DNA from: Phyllostachys edulis
Taxonomy: Eukaryota; Streptophyta; Magnoliopsida; Poales; Poaceae
Direction: 5' to 3'
DNA length: 64,000 bases
Assembly (NCBI GenBank): GCA_036346405.1
Contig: CM070566.1
Location: 14,255,533-14,319,532 of the forward strand
The position numbers and the translations under genes were made by a program. Of this stretch, positions 23,702-34,930 are shown one piece after another. Numbering within the stretch: the stretch's first letter is position 1; every line of letters begins with the position of its first letter. The notes under the pieces are model-generated. The model was not told where the DNA came from and made no database searches. It worked only from the letters and a program-made list of their open reading frames with translations.

Positions 23702-24098
23702 ACATGGAATCTTGTTCTGTTTAGTTTTGCAGTTTCGGCTTGGAATCTTTGGAAATGTAGGAACAAAATGGCTTTTGACAGGAATTTTCCTAAGCATCCA
23801 ATTGAAGTGATCTTCAAATTTCTGTCTTGTTTGTAGAATTGGAGTGTTCTCATCAAAAAGGGTGATAAAGAGAAGATGAACTGCTTTTTGTCGACAGCTG
23901 AAGGCTGGATTAAGGGCTTTTGTAATTCAAATATTTATGTGCATATTCCTATAATAGCCTAGTTTAAGCTGGTTTGGTTTCTTAGTTCGTGAACTTCGTT
24001 TGGTATTGTAAGCTGGTGTTCCCAGCCTTGTGTTTTTTTAGTTTTTTTTGTAAGAACCTTTATCTGTTTTCTATAAAAAGATGGGTTTTCCCTTGTAA
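23702..24098 (+). mobile_element. 5'-truncated LINE, 3' end with poly(A)-like tail
   Basis: The frame reads A-W-N-L-W-K-C-R-N-K-M-A-F and, after a TAG, N-W-S-V-L-I-K-K-G-D-K-E-K. This is the pattern found after the zf-RVT domain at the end of ORF2 in plant LINEs. A T-rich 3' untranslated part follows and ends in a run of A at 24098-24104. The element is truncated and non-functional. Duplicated block B starts directly after the A run. Confidence 0.6.
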
Positions 24099-24813
24099 AA
24101 AAAGAATGACTATGATAACCAACTGTGCATATATGCACCTATAAAAAATGGAATTCCTTGCTAGAAATATGTTGAATGATTTTTTTAATGAAATCAGTCG
24201 AATTTTCACCTTCTGATCCCATCCATGCTTCAGTGAGCTCGTCCTCCTCCTCTGTAGCACCATCGTCTCCCGTCGCAGTCGGGTTAGGGCTTGGGGTTCA
24301 TCGGTTAGGGTTTGGCGTTCGTCAAATCGAGGCCCAAATTTAGAGGGAGGCCAAGGTGGTGGGTGGTGGAGGTCGGTGGGGACGACAAGAGCTAGAGAAT
24401 ATTAGGAGGCGGCGGGTGGCGGCGGCGGATTTGGCGGCGACGACCACCAGAGACGGGAAAGGAGGGTGGTGATGGTGACAAGGCGACGAGCAGTGGCAGC
24501 GCGGCGATGAAGGAGGCATCGGGGGGGCAGCAGCCAGCGAAGGAGGTGGCAGATAGAGGACGGGCCTTGTCAGCACCAGAGTAGCTTCGGTGAGGCGATG
24601 GGTGGCGGCTAGGGAGGGGAGGGGAGGTGTGAGGTTAGGGTTGGGATGGGGTAGGCCGGTGGTGGGTTGTATAAGAGTGGGAGGGAGGAGTTTGGTGGAT
24701 CGTTCGGTCTCAATCCCACTGCTCAAAAAAGTGTCTATTTTTTTGTAAAAAAACATTCGAACGATGACCGGACAATCCCATAAAACAACTATGCCCCTCT
24801 CATACTATAGGTG

Positions 24814-24851
<38 letters not shown>

Positions 24852-24852
<1 letters not shown>

Positions 24853-26488
24853 GAATATATCATATATCTAGTGCTAATGGGTAATTGAGTGCTAAGGTGC
24901 TAATGGCAATTTTAACCGTTGGATTTGGATTGAACAGCCAAGATTAATGCGGGCTCCCACCTCCAATGCTCCTTCATTAATGCGCCTGCATTAAACACCT
25001 TGCATGCTCCCACCTCCAATGCCTTGCATTAAACACCTTGCATGATCCAACGGTCAAGATTGGCATTAGCACCTTAGCACTCAATTACCCATTGGTAGGG
25101 GTGAAAACGGATCAGATAGTTTCCGTCTGATCCGGACGGAAACGGATTCAGATAGTCTCGAATCGAATTTTTCTCGGATAATTTTCGGATCGGAAACGGA
25201 TTCGGATTTTTTTTATCTGAAACGGAAGCAAATACAATAGACATGCTATCCGGTGGATACGGATACGAATACTGATTATCCGAATAACACCACGTCTGGA
25301 TATCCGGAATATCAGAAGAGGATGATCAGCTAAGCCCAGCACAATACCCAGCCTAGCCCGCCACAGTCCCAACTTAGATTTAGGCCCAACACCATCGCTG
25401 TGACCGCGAGCACGCGTCGTCCTCGCCCAGTCGCCGGCCACCTAGCCCGCCTCCGTTGGCCATCTCGCCCGTCCCCTGCCGGCTCCCCTGCGCCTTCATG
25501 CTAAGCTCGCTCCTCCTCACCTTGCGGCAAAGATCCAGTCGGTAGGGGTGAAAGGATCTGTGAGTTGAGATAGTCTCAAGCGGCGTGGTCCGAAAGCGAA
25601 TCTGAGCGCCGAGCGAGGGCGGCGCGAATATCGAAGAGGATGCGGCTAAGGCACCAGCACAACGATTTAGGAACACGGGCGAAGCCGCCAGAGGCGCGCG
25701 AGCGGCGCTCGCTGGCTTTGGCGGCATGAGGGAGCAGCCGAGGGCGTGGGGCAAAGCTGCAAGGAAGGAGCACAGGTCAAGCGGTAGGTGGCGTCTGAAC
25801 GCAAGGTGGTGCAAACAGCAGAACCTGAGGCACGCTGGTGCAAAGCGGCGCAGCCTAAGCTCAGGCGTGGTCGATGCCGAGGTGTGGGCGGGCGTGAGGC
25901 GTCGGGCGGACGGTGGAGACCGAGGGAGCATGAAGTGAGAAGAATGGAGAAAAGAAAGGATGATGAAGAATAAGAGATGAGCCAGTGGCCTGTGGGGGCT
26001 GTCAGCTGTGGAAGAACCGAATGGGGAAAAGAAAGGATAGGGTGGAGAGAGAAAAGAGATTAGGGGAAAAAGGAGGGAGATTAAGAAAAATATTAGGAAA
26101 AAGGATTAGGAAAGAAAAAAAAATTAGGCAATTAGGTAAATCTTAGTAAAGATTAATCGTAATAGATCTAGTAGTAGAATAAGCACCAGTATTAATAAAT
26201 ATCAACACTATGTAATTATTGGACCAAACATATGTATAAGCCGTGTACGATTAAATGGCATGCAATTTAAGGGGTTTTCATGTTCCGAAAAAATATCCGT
26301 GACCATATTCGTTTCGATTTGTATTCATTCCGTATTCGTATTCGATATTATTCGCATCCGTATTCGTATCCGGGGTATCCGTATTCGTATCCGCATCCGG
26401 AAAAAAATATGAAAAAAATATGGCAGAATCATTATCTGTCCGTATTCGATCCGTTTTCACTCCTACCCATTGGCACTAGATATGTTCC
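24852..26488. mobile_element. MITE with inverted ends, interrupted by a hAT element
   Basis: The left end reads ATATCTAGTGCTAATGGG then TAATTGAGTGCTAAGGTGC. The right end, reverse-complemented, reads ATATCTAGTGCCAATGGG then TAATTGAGTGCTAAGGTGC. Without the hAT insertion the MITE is about 260 bp. A related uninterrupted copy lies at 57634-57886. The middle has repeats of GCTCCCACCTCCAATG and CATTAAACACCTTGCATG. Confidence 0.8.
25096..26465. mobile_element. Non-autonomous hAT element (1.37 kb)
   Basis: Flanked by the exact 8-bp duplication CCCATTGG at 25088-25095 and 26466-26473. The ends are TAGGGGTGAAAACGGATC and, reverse-complemented, TAGGAGTGAAAACGGATC. Subterminal regions are full of ATCCG/CGGAT motifs. 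The interior (25380-25980) is GC-rich with frames on both strands but no transposase motif; it may be captured host DNA. Confidence 0.92.
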
Positions 26489-26899
26489 ATATATTTATAA
26501 AGAAGTATAATATATTTGTTTAAGTAGTATATTAGAAGTGGGAGTACATATTGGTAAGTAGTACGTGGCCGGTTTCCTATAGATCTCAAGATTCAAAGGT
26601 CTTTATAGCTTTCCACTTGCAAAAGTACATAACCAGATACCGTTTATAACTAGACTACTAATTAACTCATATATTGGCATGCATGAGTAATTCAAGCAAA
26701 GATGCACTCCATCCTCATCGTAAATCCATATACCAGTGGCAGTTGGTCTCTTGGTGACATATCTAGGCTAAGCTTCGTTGGACAAAACCAGAACGAACGG
26801 TACGTACGTACACGGTCTTTTAGCACGCGAGATATACGTACGTACAAATCACTTACAAGTAGCCACGTCGTATGAACGTCGAGCTGAGATGCTTTTGAT

Positions 26900-27217
26900 T
26901 TAAGTGACTATGATACATAATACGTTTCCAATGGAATGGGAATATTCAGAGCAGTCCGGGGCGAGAATGGAAGGAAAATGGTGCGTCACGATGGGAGGAG
27001 CTCCACTCTTCTTCCCCTGCTCCTTCCTCGCAACCGTGATGGCCTCATCTCCCATCCGCTTCTTCTCACCAGAATCACCTGATGCGTCCTCTCCTGCTCC
27101 TTGCTGCTTGTTTGCTTCCTCTGCTTGATCTCCGCCTGCTCCTAGCTGCTGCTTCTTTGCAGGCGACACCCTCCTTGCAGCTCCGGGAACACCAAAGCAG
27201 CCCAAGCCCAGCACCAT
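26900..27217 (-). CDS. Small uncharacterised protein, copy B (105 aa, altered C-terminus)
   Basis: The first 80 or so residues are almost identical to the 91-residue protein at 10772-11047 (Arg for Lys at one site, one Lys fewer in the K-K-K run). One base is missing near 26970 compared with copy A, which shifts the frame after T-H-H-F-P. The protein then runs on 30 residues into what is 3' flanking sequence in copy A. The TATA-like box and GA-rich leader are kept. It may be a decaying paralogue, or the shorter form may be the derived one. Function unknown. Confidence 0.5.
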   Translation of the reverse strand: MVLGLGCFGVPGAARRVSPAKKQQLGAGGDQAEEANKQQGAGEDASGDSGEKKRMGDEAITVARKEQGKKSGAPPIVTHHFPSILAPDCSEYSHSIGNVLCIIVT

Positions 27218-27332
27218 CTTTTCCTTTCCTTAATTAGCTCCTAGACTCTCTCTCTCTCTCTCTCTCTCTCTACCTGTTGTTGCGTCGCTCGCTTTGTGGT
27301 ACTGCTTGCTGCTACGACGATCTGCTAGTGCA

Positions 27333-27339
27333 ATTTATA
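27333..27339 (-). promoter_or_regulatory. TATA box of the small gene, copy B
   Basis: The minus strand reads CCTATAAATTGC, the same as copy A, 116 bases upstream of the ATG at 27217. Confidence 0.5.
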
Positions 27340-27520
27340 GGGGGAGTTGAATTGCTGAGTTGCCCCCGGGGGGGGTGGTACTGCTAAGCTTCGTCCCAAA
27401 ACGATCGAAGACGGCGACTCGAACCGGAAGCACGGGGATAACTGGTTTGCTGACTAGCTGCTGTTTCGTCCAAACCACATGTGGTTTCAAAGGGGCTTTT
27501 TAATGGCAACGGATGCTAGG

Positions 27521-27771
27521 TGCTTAAAATCGGGTTCAGGCCAGGCAGGTCTAGTCTATGGTGAGCTTCTCATTCATCCTGTAGATTATATAAAGGGAGG
27601 GATTCATAACTATTGTACGTGTTTTTTGTGGAAGAGAAATAAAAAGAAGGAAAAAAGTCTCTCATATCTCTGTGTTCGATCTAATATTTGTTTTTTATTG
27701 TTCTATGTGAATCGACTTCTGTCTGCGAGATGATCGTTCGGACTAAACTCGTCAGCGACGGTTCTTCAACA
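27521..27771. mobile_element. 251-bp solo LTR
   Basis: The insert starts TGCTTAAAATC and ends TTCTTCAACA, so it has TG...CA ends. It is flanked by CTAGG at 27516-27520 and 27772-27776. Copy A has a single CTAGG at 11432-11436 in otherwise matching sequence, an unoccupied site. A TATA-like TATATAAAGGG occurs at about 27587. Family unknown; the orientation is probably plus from the TATA position. Confidence 0.88.
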
Positions 27772-28794
27772 CTAGGAACGAGGAATTTTTTTTGCGCAAA
27801 AAGACGATAATCGCACTGTAAAATGGAAAACGACTCAAAAAAAATGCTTGGCTAGTCGTATGTTTATCGAGGAGGGTAGACAGTCCGATCGAGCACCGGA
27901 TGGTCTGGATTTAATTGGGGGGAGGGGGGGGGGTGGAATTAATTGACAGGCGGGAATTGGGTGCCAGGAGCTAGGAAATTTCTTGCGCAAAAAGACGAAA
28001 ATGGCATTGTGACCTGAAAATGACTCAAAAATGAAAAAAAGAAAACAAAATGCTTGACTAGTGGTTGCTATATTGATGGTAGGCCGTCCGATCAAACATC
28101 GGGCGGCCAGGATCTAATCGGGGGAATTAATCAAACCGGTGGGGATTTAAGTTTCTTTGGTACGAACTATGGTACGTGCTTAATTTTATGAGTTTTTAGC
28201 TATATTGTCGCTTTTGCGCCGCATATTTGCAAGAAGAGTCGTCGTCGCGTGTTATTTGCAAAAATGGCACCCTGCCACACAGTGGAGGCGCTCAAGCCGA
28301 CACATACCCACTGCCACACGGCCACCGTACGGTGGAGAAGCTCCCACACGGTAGCCATGCAGATTCTCTCGCCTCTAGAAATTAGGGTTTCAACGGCTGC
28401 GTGGTGTTATAGGAATTTTAGAATTTAGCAAATGAGCTCAGAAAAAATTGAATTTTTTTGTGGAGCCTCTCGATACAGTGTACTTGCTTGTGCTATTTTT
28501 TCATAATTATATTCTTTCCTAATTTTTCTCGCAATTTCATTTAATTATACTATTCGTAGGAATTTATAAATATAGAAAATGTGCTCCAAAAATTATGAAA
28601 TTTGTTTTGAATGCTCCCTACATAGTAGACTTGATTGTGTAATGTTTTTAGAATTTTATATATGTTCTGAAATTGTCTAAAAAAAATTAAGGGTTTAGGT
28701 CTCAAAATTTTGGATTTTATGTTTCAGAAATTAGGGTTTCACGATTTCATGTGATTTGGAATGTGGAAAGTTTAGTACCACATGACTACTCGAG

Positions 28795-28870
28795 GTAAAA
28801 GACACTCTTAAGAGAGGGGGTTTTGGGTGGAGGTTTTGGGAGAGGGTTTTGGGAGGGGATTTTAGGGTTT
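28795..28870 (+). repeat. G-rich GGTTTTGGGA tandem tract
   Basis: A short run of imperfect GGTTTTGGG units separated by AGA or GGA lies within element II. It could form a G-quadruplex. It is too short and irregular to be a telomere repeat. Confidence 0.6.
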
Positions 28871-29199
28871 GCATCCTCCATCCCGAGTGCTACAAACCCA
28901 CACGTGTATCATGTAATACTTGTAACTGAACCGCACGCATGTAATACTTGTAACCATTCAGAAATGTCGTCAATTTTATCTTTGGAAAAAAGCTACATTG
29001 CAACTCCATTGGAAATATCGATATACAATATGGCGCAGCGGTACACACTTAACATGCATGCGTACAAATATAGCCAAACAAAATATCAATACAGATATAC
29101 CAAAATAGAATCGCATAACACTGGATATAATATGGCTCACTCATTTGAGGCACTACTCTCTACTCGCTGCATCTACGTTCGTGTACGCCTGAATGTTTT

Positions 29200-30242
29200 G
29201 CGTTGAGCATGTCCTGTGGGATACGTCTGTCGGTCCGGAGAGCGCGTGTCGGATCGAAAGGGGTACGGAGACCGCTGAGTATGTTGAGTGGGCGGAGGTG
29301 CACCAGTAAGCTAAGTCAGAGGAAGCTGAGTCTGTTAAGCGTACATGTCATCCTACTGAGGTATGCCAAACTCGGGACCACCTGCAATGAATTCATGAAC
29401 GAAAGACTGTATAAATCCACTCCCAAATTGTTTGCCCCTAAGGTACGATGTCTGTAACTCCAGTCGTGCGGATGAGCTCTAGCCTTGGACGTACGGTGTG
29501 CCAGCTAACCTGGAGGAGCTCTGGACTTGAACGTATGATGGGACAGCGAACCTAGAGGAGCTTTATCCTGTGTACGCTCCAAACCCTGGTTGCCATAGTC
29601 CAAACCCTAACGTCATGTACTGCTCCTTGGTGGGAGCTGGGAGGCCCGTATCCTCATCATTAGTGGATGTAAACTGGCCATCACCCCATGGTCAATTGAA
29701 GGCTGCAAAATAGAACGATGTTAGTCAAAATAAACACTTTGAACGTAAACTGAGAATCTCGTACCTCCCAGATGTGCAGTGCAGATGACCAAGGTGGAGC
29801 ACTAATCTATGTACCAAACACAGACGGTAGAAGTGATGCATCTGAATGGACCTGCGGCGGGATAACGACATGATGTTAGCGAAACGTAAGACAACCAAAA
29901 AACAGAATGTAGATTTGTACATAACTTACCTCCCCGCCGATCTGGCTCGCGAATGACCGACGGAAAGTGCTACGACGTCAGTCGGACTTGCTAGGTCATG
30001 ATGACCTAGTGGGTGAGCACAACCCCCACTTGGTGCCCAATGCGTAGGACGTCGTCTGTCGAACGACCGCAGCTCAAGTTCTTTATTATGTTCTCCGACT
30101 CCGTGAAGATGTACTTCAAAGTTTTCAGTAGCCCCGGTATTGTGTCTGGGCTACGGATGGCGGTCTCTGATACGCTTGCGATGCACTGCGCCCTCTCCAA
30201 TTGAAGTGACATACATAATAGGTTCAATAACGAGGAGTACAA
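29200..30242 (-). pseudogene. PMD gene tail region of element II
   Basis: On the minus strand 30242-30006 encodes I-K-N-L-S-C-G-R-S-T-D-D-V-L-R-I-G-H-Q, also found in element I at about 21925-21990. The part down to 29200 is collinear with 22150-22790 of element I and looks like a low-complexity C-terminal tail with introns. Stops and frameshifts are frequent. Confidence 0.45.
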
Positions 30243-30269
30243 ATATCATCAACGAAACAATCAGAGGTT

Positions 30270-31135
30270 GTGTCTTATAGTGTCGTCATGCCGCTCGAAC
30301 GAGTGGCGAAGGCTCTCATGGTGCGGCACCTGCTCAGGACGCTCCAGTAGAGGAAGGGTGAGTTTGGCGCGGGACCGTGGTACGTACCACTTCAGGTACT
30401 CACTGTACGTCCGAACGTCGTACGGATGCTGCTCCTACAAGACCTCCAAGTGCGCCCTCTCCATCCATGTCGTAATCCACTCATGCTGGACTGGTTGCCA
30501 GTCCTGAGTATGCCGACTTGCCCTCGATTGCCTATATTTTTGGAAGGATTGATGTTAGAAAAGAAGATGTAAGAAGTTTAAACATTACTCAGATGAAGTT
30601 TGACTCACAGGTGTGGGCATGTGGCGCTACCATCTGCATGAAATCTGGAATCCATGGAGCCCAGATGATGTCGTTGTCGTGCAACGACTCGAACTTGTTG
30701 TGGAACAACGAGTAGCACCTCACCAGTCTGTCCTTGGCCCAGCATAGACAGGAAACAGTCCACCGTACGCCCATAGTGGGCTCATCTATCAGGTTGTCCA
30801 ACTCGGTGTATGGGTGCACCACTCTCTCGAAGGCCAGCAGCCCAACAAGCAAGTGCTCCCAACTCCACAACTGCAGGAGCACGTAGCAGACGGTTAAGTT
30901 GGGGGTAGCACCGATGCCACACCGCGAAGAGTCACACAACCCCCGGTATGTGGCGCAAAGGATGGCTGATCCTCAGCTATACCGAGGCATCGGCCCAGCC
31001 TCCGCGTCAACCAACGACTCGGCGACGCGGACGAAGCTGAGGTACCATAAATCGCCCTGTGTGGTTGGAAACAGGACCCAACCAAAGAGCTGAAGAAGAT
31101 AAGCAACGAGGTGCGTCCTAACAACCACGTCAGGT
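30270..31135 (-). pseudogene. PMD protein, second part (after the CACTA insertion)
   Basis: Minus-strand frames carry late PMD features: L-L-Q-L-F-G-W-V-L-F, G-S-A-I-L-C-A-T-Y-R-G-L-C, then L-L-Q-L-W-S-W-E-H and G-V-R-W. These follow the order seen in plant mobile domain proteins. A TAG after M-P-R-Y-S and at least one later stop break it. It continues the frame that is interrupted at 33242 by the CACTA element. Confidence 0.75.
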
Positions 31136-33241
31136 CACTACTACAGAAAAGGTCTTCACAGACGGTTCAAAAACGTCATCACAGACGGTTTTGTGAGCCG
31201 TCTGAATTTATGGGTCTGTAATGATATGAGTCATCACAGACGGTTTTTGAACCGTCTGTGAAAATGCTATCACAGACGGTTCTGAACAAGAACCGTCTGT
31301 GATAATTACTTATCACAGACGGTTCTTGTTCAGAACCGTCTGTAATAGTTTTTTCCATTGCAAAAAAAAAATCGGATTTTGAGCCAAACCAATCAAGTGC
31401 TAGACAGTAGTTTCCATATGCAATCTCTAGCAAGACAACTAAAATCCAATTAAAATTCTGATGGCAAACACATTATAGGAAAGGAAACCAAAAGGTTTCA
31501 CAACATCCCCTCCGAATGGGAAAAAAGAATAAAGTTACAAAGTTAAACTAGCTAGAAACCATCTATGCCTCCAAGCTCCTGAAGAACTCATCGGCTTCTT
31601 GGATTGGTCTTGTGAGCTCCTCTCTGTACCTCACCAGCATATCACAAGATGTTCTTGCATGTCGTCGAGTTCGACTCAAGCTCGTCGGCAAGGAGAGACG
31701 ATTGAAAACCTCCGGTGGCGTTCGACCTTAGGTAACACAAAATTAAGATAATTTTCTTTACAACAAACAGACCAACAAATTATGTATGTTATGGGGATGT
31801 ACACGTACCTTCCTAGAGACAAGGAGCTCCTCGCATCCCTCCTCATCGTCATCGTCGGTTGTGTCTCCTCGCCGAAGCTCGCGACGGGGAATCGAGGTGG
31901 TCATTTGGAGCTTCGGTGTGGGGAGAGAGGAGAGGCGATGGAAAACAAGGTGTGTCTAATATATAAGGACAGCGCCAAAATATTTTGCCTCCGCGTGCGC
32001 GTTCAAAATTTTTCAAACTCCCACTGCGAATCACATACGGTTTCATACAAAACCGTGCGCAGCGACATATCCTGAGCGGTTCTTATCGAACCAAATGCGT
32101 GATAAGATACTATCACGAGCGGTTCGTATTAAGAACCGCTCGTGATATGTATCTTATCACGAGCAGTTCGTATTAAAACCGCTCTGTGATATATATCTTA
32201 TCACGAGCGGTTTTTATTAAGAACCAAATGCGTGACTTGGAATATTCTTACTTTCTAATTTTACCATGGCTTTGAATTTTCCTAACACTTTGATTTTACC
32301 ATGGCTTGAAGAGTGTTAGTGATTTCAAGCCATAGTAAAATCACTAACACTCGATTTTACCATGGCTTGAAGAGTGTTAATGATTTCAAGCCATAGTAAA
32401 ATCAGAGTGTTAGTGATTTTACTATGGTTTGAAATCACTAACACTCTTCAAGCCAGGGTAAAATCGGAGTGTTAGTGATTTAGCGCCATGGTAAAATCTT
32501 CAAGCCATGGTAAAATCAAAGTGTTAGTGATTTCAAGCCATGGTAAAATTGTAGAGTAAGGAAAATTCAAAGCCATGGTAAAATTGCAGAGTGTTAGTGA
32601 TTTTAAGCCATGGTAAAATCTTCAAGCCATGGTAAAATGGTAAAATCATCAAGCCATGGTAAAATCAGAATGTTAGTGATTTCATGTCATGGTAAAATCA
32701 GAGTGTTAGTGATTTCAAACCATGGTAAAATTGGAGTGTTAGTGATTTCAAGTCATGGTAAAATCGGAGCGTTAGTAATTTGAATCCATGGTAAAATCGA
32801 GTGTAAGGAAAATTTCAAGTTATAGGCGGTTTTAATACAAACCGTGCGTGATAAGATATGTATCACGACGGTTTTTATCTAACCGTCGTGATACTTCCTG
32901 AGCGGTTTTCAACACGAACCAAATGCATGATGAGCACGGAATTCACAGGCGGTTCGTGTTGGAAAACCGTCTATGAAGTATCATAAACGATTCGAACAAA
33001 ACCGTCTCGTGATATTACTAAGTATCACGAGCGGTTCTTGTTGTAACCGTCTGTGATACTTCACGACGGTTTTCAACACGAACCGCCTGCGTGATATTAC
33101 TTCTTCACGAGCGGTTTTTAGAGTAGTTAAGAATACGCAGGCGGTCGGTAAACCAAAACCGTCTATGATTGTATTTAATACAGACGGTTTTGGTCAACCG
33201 TCTATGATGAGGCGTCTAATATTAGCCTTTTTGTAGTAGTG
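31136..33241. mobile_element. Non-autonomous CACTA element (2.1 kb)
   Basis: The ends are CACTACTACAGAAAAGG and (reverse complement) CACTACTACAAAAAGG. A perfect 3-bp duplication GGT flanks it (31133-31135 and 33242-33244). Subterminal zones at both ends repeat TCACAGACGGTT and CACGAGCGGTT in both orientations, the usual transposase-binding layout of CACTA elements. No TNPA/TNPD-like protein is encoded; 31550-31960 may be captured host sequence. It splits the PMD gene. Confidence 0.93.
32240..32825. repeat. Degenerate minisatellite inside the CACTA element
   Basis: The unit is about 35-45 bp, built from AAGCCATGGTAAAATC and GAGTGTTAGTGATTT in varying order, with some units inverted. It has no spacer-like unique sequence between units, so it is not a CRISPR array. 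Confidence 0.85.
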
Positions 33242-33731
33242 GGTGCATCCTGCGGGCATTGACTGATGTGCCTCAGCTAAGTTTGGGGGATGCCACGTGC
33301 ACGCTCTGGGAAAGGTGGCTCAACCGATGCTCCAGCCTGGCCTTCTAGTCTGCCAGTGGAGGGCTAGGAACAAGTGCCTCACCCCAGATCGGGATACCGG
33401 TCAAGAACGAGACGTCCTATAGAGTGACCGTCATCTCACCCCACCGAAAGTGGAAGGTGTGTGTCTCGGGTCTCCACCTGTCAACAAGTGTCGACAGTAG
33501 ACTGGCGTCTAAGGTGAACCGGCATTCGACGGAGACCATTCTCGCAAGGGGAAACAAGCCCGTGTCTCGGAGGATTGGGATGTAGCGATCGTCTAGCTCC
33601 CAGAAATCCCTCCCACACCGAAGCAGCAGGGGTGGAGGGCCATCCGTGTCACCGGCGATCCACCGCTTGCACCGGTGGTCCTCATCGTAGAAGTGTTCCA
33701 GAAGTGCCGGTAGAGACATAGCTTGCAACAC
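33242..33731 (-). pseudogene. Plant mobile domain (PMD) protein, first part
   Basis: The 104-codon frame at 33731-33417 contains the PMD hallmark: S-L-L-S-T-L-V-D-R-W-R-P-E-T-H-T-F-H, then G-E-M-T-V-T-L. After a stop the same frame continues D-V-S-F-L-T-G-I-P-I-W-G-E. In plants MAIN/MAIL1-type PMD proteins act in the nucleus in silencing and genome stability, and many PMD copies reside in transposons. This copy has stops and is split by the CACTA element at 33241. Confidence 0.8.
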
Positions 33732-34669
33732 ATGGAATAGACGAAATATTAGTGAGAAGATTGGTAATGACCAAAAAATACTGCAAATTAAAATTTAGGA
33801 CCAAATGTACACTATTTACTTGTACAAAACTAAATAGGACTATTTAAACATGACTAAATTAATTGCGCATAAAATCGTCAAGAAGTAGGTCAGCATTTAG
33901 CTAGAAGACAAAGCATGCAGTACCACCATGGATTGTGAAATAAAGAACATATAGCAGTATATAATTGATTATACCATGCAATTTGTTAGTAATCTTAACG
34001 TAGTTAGCCCTCAATTGAACACACGCCAATGCAAGACAAACAGTATGTATGTTTGTTGACCCTAACCTTGTACTGACATGGAGAGTTAGATTGTGCATGT
34101 ATGTTTCATCTAAAACACTATAAAATAATCAGGACCAGTAGTATGTAGTACTAGGGAGTTGCATAAGCATGTAAAACACTGTTCATTACGACTACTTATT
34201 TGGTAACTAATTAACGAGGCCTCAAGAATTAAAACTAATTAATTATGTAACATTAGTTCAACTACAGCTAATTAAATGCGACTAATAAAGTCAAATGGAT
34301 TTTCCTACGAAAATTTCAGAACGCCTATAATGGGTGCGCCTGGAAAATTATAACTACTTAAGTACACAGTTAATAAAGAATTTACGAACAACGAAAAATC
34401 GACGGAGATAAAAATTATCTGCTAAATTGGCTTCTAATAACGACGGTTAATAATGCTAAAATTTCCCCAAAAATATAATCGACAGAGCAAGAGAGCGACC
34501 GAAAGAGAGAGTGAGCGAGCGACGGCAAAACAAAATTGTGCTCACTCGCTCTCTAATTTATAGCCACTACAGGAGAGAATCCTTCCCCTGCGCTACCGAA
34601 TTGAAATCTGCATGCCTTGTGCGAACGACACATGTACTGAAAAACCGGCAGTTTTTTGTTTCTCCAGAT

Positions 34670-34930
34670 AACCGGACCATTTTTTTTGCTGGAGGGTACG
34701 TGGCGGGAGGGGAGGGCTAGCCGAAGGAGGGTCAGGCGTCGGAGGGGGAGGAGGGCACGTGGCACCCGGTGTGGGCGGGCACCGCACGGTGGCCGTGCGG
34801 GAGGGGAGGACGTGGCGGGCAAGCACCGCACGGTGGCTGTGCGGGGAGGGCCACCGCACGGTGGCCATGCAAGAGGTGGCAAGTGTCGGGAGGGGAGGGC
34901 TGGCCGCACGGTGGCTGCGCGGTAGGGTAC
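34670..34930. repeat. CACCGCACGGTGGC repeats in the right arm of element II
   Basis: The palindromic-looking phrase CACCGCACGGTGGC or close variants occurs four or more times among G-rich spacers. A few degenerate copies occur in the left arm (28310-28370) and in element I (23650-23680), in line with a shared terminal repeat. Confidence 0.7.

Larger units (their letters stand above)
24103..28150. repeat. Duplicated block, copy B (direct repeat of 7180-11690)
   Basis: Collinear with copy A: 24103-24830, 26500-26560, 26720-26925, 26925-27518 and 27772-28060. It carries a MITE with a nested hAT (24852-26488) and a 251-bp solo LTR (27521-27771) that copy A lacks. It preserves the empty site for copy A's MULE. 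The small gene is duplicated at 26900-27217. Confidence 0.85.

Noticed and set aside
25380..25973. 183-codon minus frame and opposing frames inside the hAT element
   Set aside because: GC-rich composition, no transposase motif, and frames open on both strands.
28795..28870. Interstitial telomere repeat
   Set aside because: Plant telomere units are CCCTAAA/TTTAGGG; this tract is irregular GGTTTTGGG and very short.
32240..32825. Repeat array that could suggest CRISPR
   Set aside because: No unique spacers, units are degenerate and shuffled, and the genome is a plant.
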